From contig JACDAS010000244.1 in NCBI GenBank assembly GCA_013695295.1, forward strand, positions 1 to 5,803: DNA of 5,803 bases. The letters are read 5' to 3'. The notes beneath the pieces are model-generated. The model ran no database searches. It saw only the letters and a list, made by a program, of their open reading frames with translations, and was not told where the DNA came from. Positions within the stretch are counted from its first letter, which is position 1, and each line of letters opens with the position of its first letter. A program made the translations under genes and the position numbers. Source of the stretch: Actinomycetota bacterium. GTDB lineage: Bacteria > Actinomycetota > Thermoleophilia > Gaiellales > Gaiellaceae. Positions 4,828 through 5,803 of this stretch are shown here, one piece after another.

Positions 4828-5803
4828 TCCCTGGTGACGACGGGGTGCGGCCCGCGGGGCGCTGATTGCACCAGGCCGATCAGGGCGCCGTCGCCCTCGG
4901 CCGAGGCCGGAGCCAGGGCCCGTTGAAGCGAGCCCGGGTCGAGGCCGTCCGCAGTCGAGATGTCCGTGACCTGGAGCAGGATCGCGCTCGGGGGAGCGGC
5001 CCTCGGCGCCTGCGGCGCGCGAGTCTCGCCTGCGGCGGCGAGAGCGACGGCGGCCTGGCGCGGCACCCAACCGGGCAGCGGGCCGAGCCTGACGTCCTCG
5101 ATCCGGCGCCAGGCGTCGAGGTAGACCGTCGGGTTGACCGCACCGTCGTAGCCGAGGTGCAGCAGCGACACTGGGTGGATCTCGAAGTGGACGTGGTAGG
5201 GCGTCCCAACGGCGTCCCCGGTGTTTCCGACGTACCCGAGCACGTCGCCGGCACGGACTTCGAGCCCGTTCACGGCAAGCGGCGAGTAGGCGGACAGGTG
5301 CGCGTAGTAGAACTGGTTTCCCTGGCGGTCGCGCAGCCAGAGCCGGTACCCACCGATGTGGTTCCAGCCGACCGAGAAGACGGTCCCGTCCGCGACGGCG
5401 AGAAGGGGGGCCCCGAGCGGGGCGAAGATGTCGTCGCCGTGGTGGTACGAGACGTCGGCTCGCGCGGCGCCGTACGTGTCGGTGTACGACGAGGGGCCGT
5501 AGACCGGGAAGACGTACCGCCCGGCCGTGAGCTTCGGCCTGACGTTCGCCGGCGGGGCCCGCACCTGCGAGGGTACCCCCGGAGCGGGCTCGGGCGGCTT
5601 CGGCTGGGGCTTCGACGTGACGGGATCGCCCTCGGGCGAGATGTGCTCGGGCGGCGCGGGTTCCGGCTTCGGTTGCGGCTGCTTCGGCTTCGGCTTCTGT
5701 CTCGGTGCGGGCGAGGTGGGCGGCGGCTGCACGACCGGGGGCGGCGGCTTCACGACCGGGGGCCGCGGCTTCACGACCGGGGGCGGCGGCTTCACGATCG
5801 GGG
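4821..5803 (-). CDS. M23-family (LytM-type) metallopeptidase with proline-rich linker, C-terminal part (truncated at right edge)
   Basis: This is a zinc endopeptidase that most likely acts outside the cytoplasm on peptidoglycan cross-bridges. The peptidase domain runs from about 5525 down to 5130. It contains the HxGxD motif (HHGDD, 5444-5430), the YAHLS histidine (5300-5298) and the HxH motif HVHFE (5195-5187). The usual metal ligands and catalytic histidines are thus all present and the domain looks active. The fold markers FAPLGAPLLAVADGTV and AGDVLGYVGNTG also fit. N-terminal to it lies about 85 residues rich in Pro and Lys, opening with PPPPVVK-type heptapeptide repeats; this is typical of a flexible cell-wall-spanning linker. 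After the domain, about 100 Ala/Pro-rich residues match nothing I recognise. The apparent start at 5795 is a GTG valine codon inside the repeat, so the true start, and any signal peptide, lie beyond the window. The gene converges with the YtxH-like gene, 21 bases away. Confidence 0.92.
   Translation of the reverse strand, partial: PIVKPPPPVVKPRPPVVKPPPPVVQPPPTSPAPRQKPKPKQPQPKPEPAPPEHISPEGDPVTSKPQPKPPEPAPGVPSQVRAPPANVRPKLTAGRYVFPVYGPSSYTDTYGAARADVSYHHGDDIFAPLGAPLLAVADGTVFSVGWNHIGGYRLWLRDRQGNQFYYAHLSAYSPLAVNGLEVRAGDVLGYVGNTGDAVGTPYHVHFEIHPVSLLHLGYDGAVNPTVYLDAWRRIEDVRLGPLPGWVPRQAAVALAAAGETRAPQAPRAAPPSAILLQVTDISTADGLDPGSLQRALAPASAEGDGALIGLVQSAPRGPHPVVTRDD
5721..5803 (-). repeat. 21-base tandem repeat coding a Pro-rich heptapeptide
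   Basis: Four units are visible: 5721-5741, 5742-5762, 5763-5783 and 5784-5803, the last cut by the window edge. They differ at one to two positions each. On the minus strand each unit encodes a PPPPVVK-like heptad, with variants VVQ, KPRP and IVK. The near-identity at DNA level suggests recent expansion by slippage or unequal recombination, and copy number may vary between strains. The array probably continues past the window. Confidence 0.85.

Noticed and set aside
4880..5254. Second minus-strand frame within the M23 gene
   Set aside because: Ser/Thr/Arg-rich out-of-frame shadow of the M23 peptidase reading frame.
5721..5803. Short tandem repeats as a possible CRISPR array
   Set aside because: The units are directly adjacent with no spacers and keep an open reading frame, so this is a coding repeat.

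Overview
The window is very GC-rich, uses G/C-ending codons heavily, and carries TANNNT -10 boxes placed directly against start codons, as in leaderless transcripts. Together with the gene content this points to a high-GC actinobacterium, possibly Thermoleophilia (Gaiellales or Solirubrobacterales). That placement is an inference from composition and style, not from a marker gene. I see no RNA gene, CRISPR array, insertion sequence or attachment site. Genes fill almost the whole window and the longest gap is about 107 bases.

Layout: (1) 1-712, minus strand: the N-terminal part of an MMPL/RND-type membrane transporter that runs off the left edge. (2) 713-819: a divergent intergenic region with a -10-like box about 6-7 bases from the start codon on each side and short inverted repeats between them. 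(3) 820-1266, plus: a small heat-shock protein (Hsp20/alpha-crystallin). (4) 1259-3670, plus: a complete LonA protease, overlapping the Hsp20 gene by 8 bases. (5) 3671-3727: a convergent gap with GC-rich hairpins. (6) 3728-4309, minus: a small predicted lipoprotein of unknown function. (7) 4308-4799, plus: a YtxH-like protein with a duplicated helical segment and a serine-rich tail, preceded by a sigma-B/sigma-F-like promoter candidate. (8) 4821-5803, minus: the C-terminal part of a secreted M23 (LytM-type) metallopeptidase with a proline-rich repeat linker, running off the right edge.

How the genes work together: Hsp20 and Lon form an evident proteostasis operon, in which a holdase keeps unfolded proteins soluble and an ATP-dependent protease degrades those that cannot be rescued. 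The other genes concern the cell envelope or stress: transporter, lipoprotein, YtxH-like protein and cell-wall hydrolase. Their strands alternate, so they are separate transcription units rather than one operon. The region looks like ordinary chromosome. No clear undescribed multi-gene system is visible. The points most worth a second look are the back-to-back start codons of the lipoprotein and YtxH-like genes, the sigma-B-like promoter between them, and the leaderless divergent promoters.
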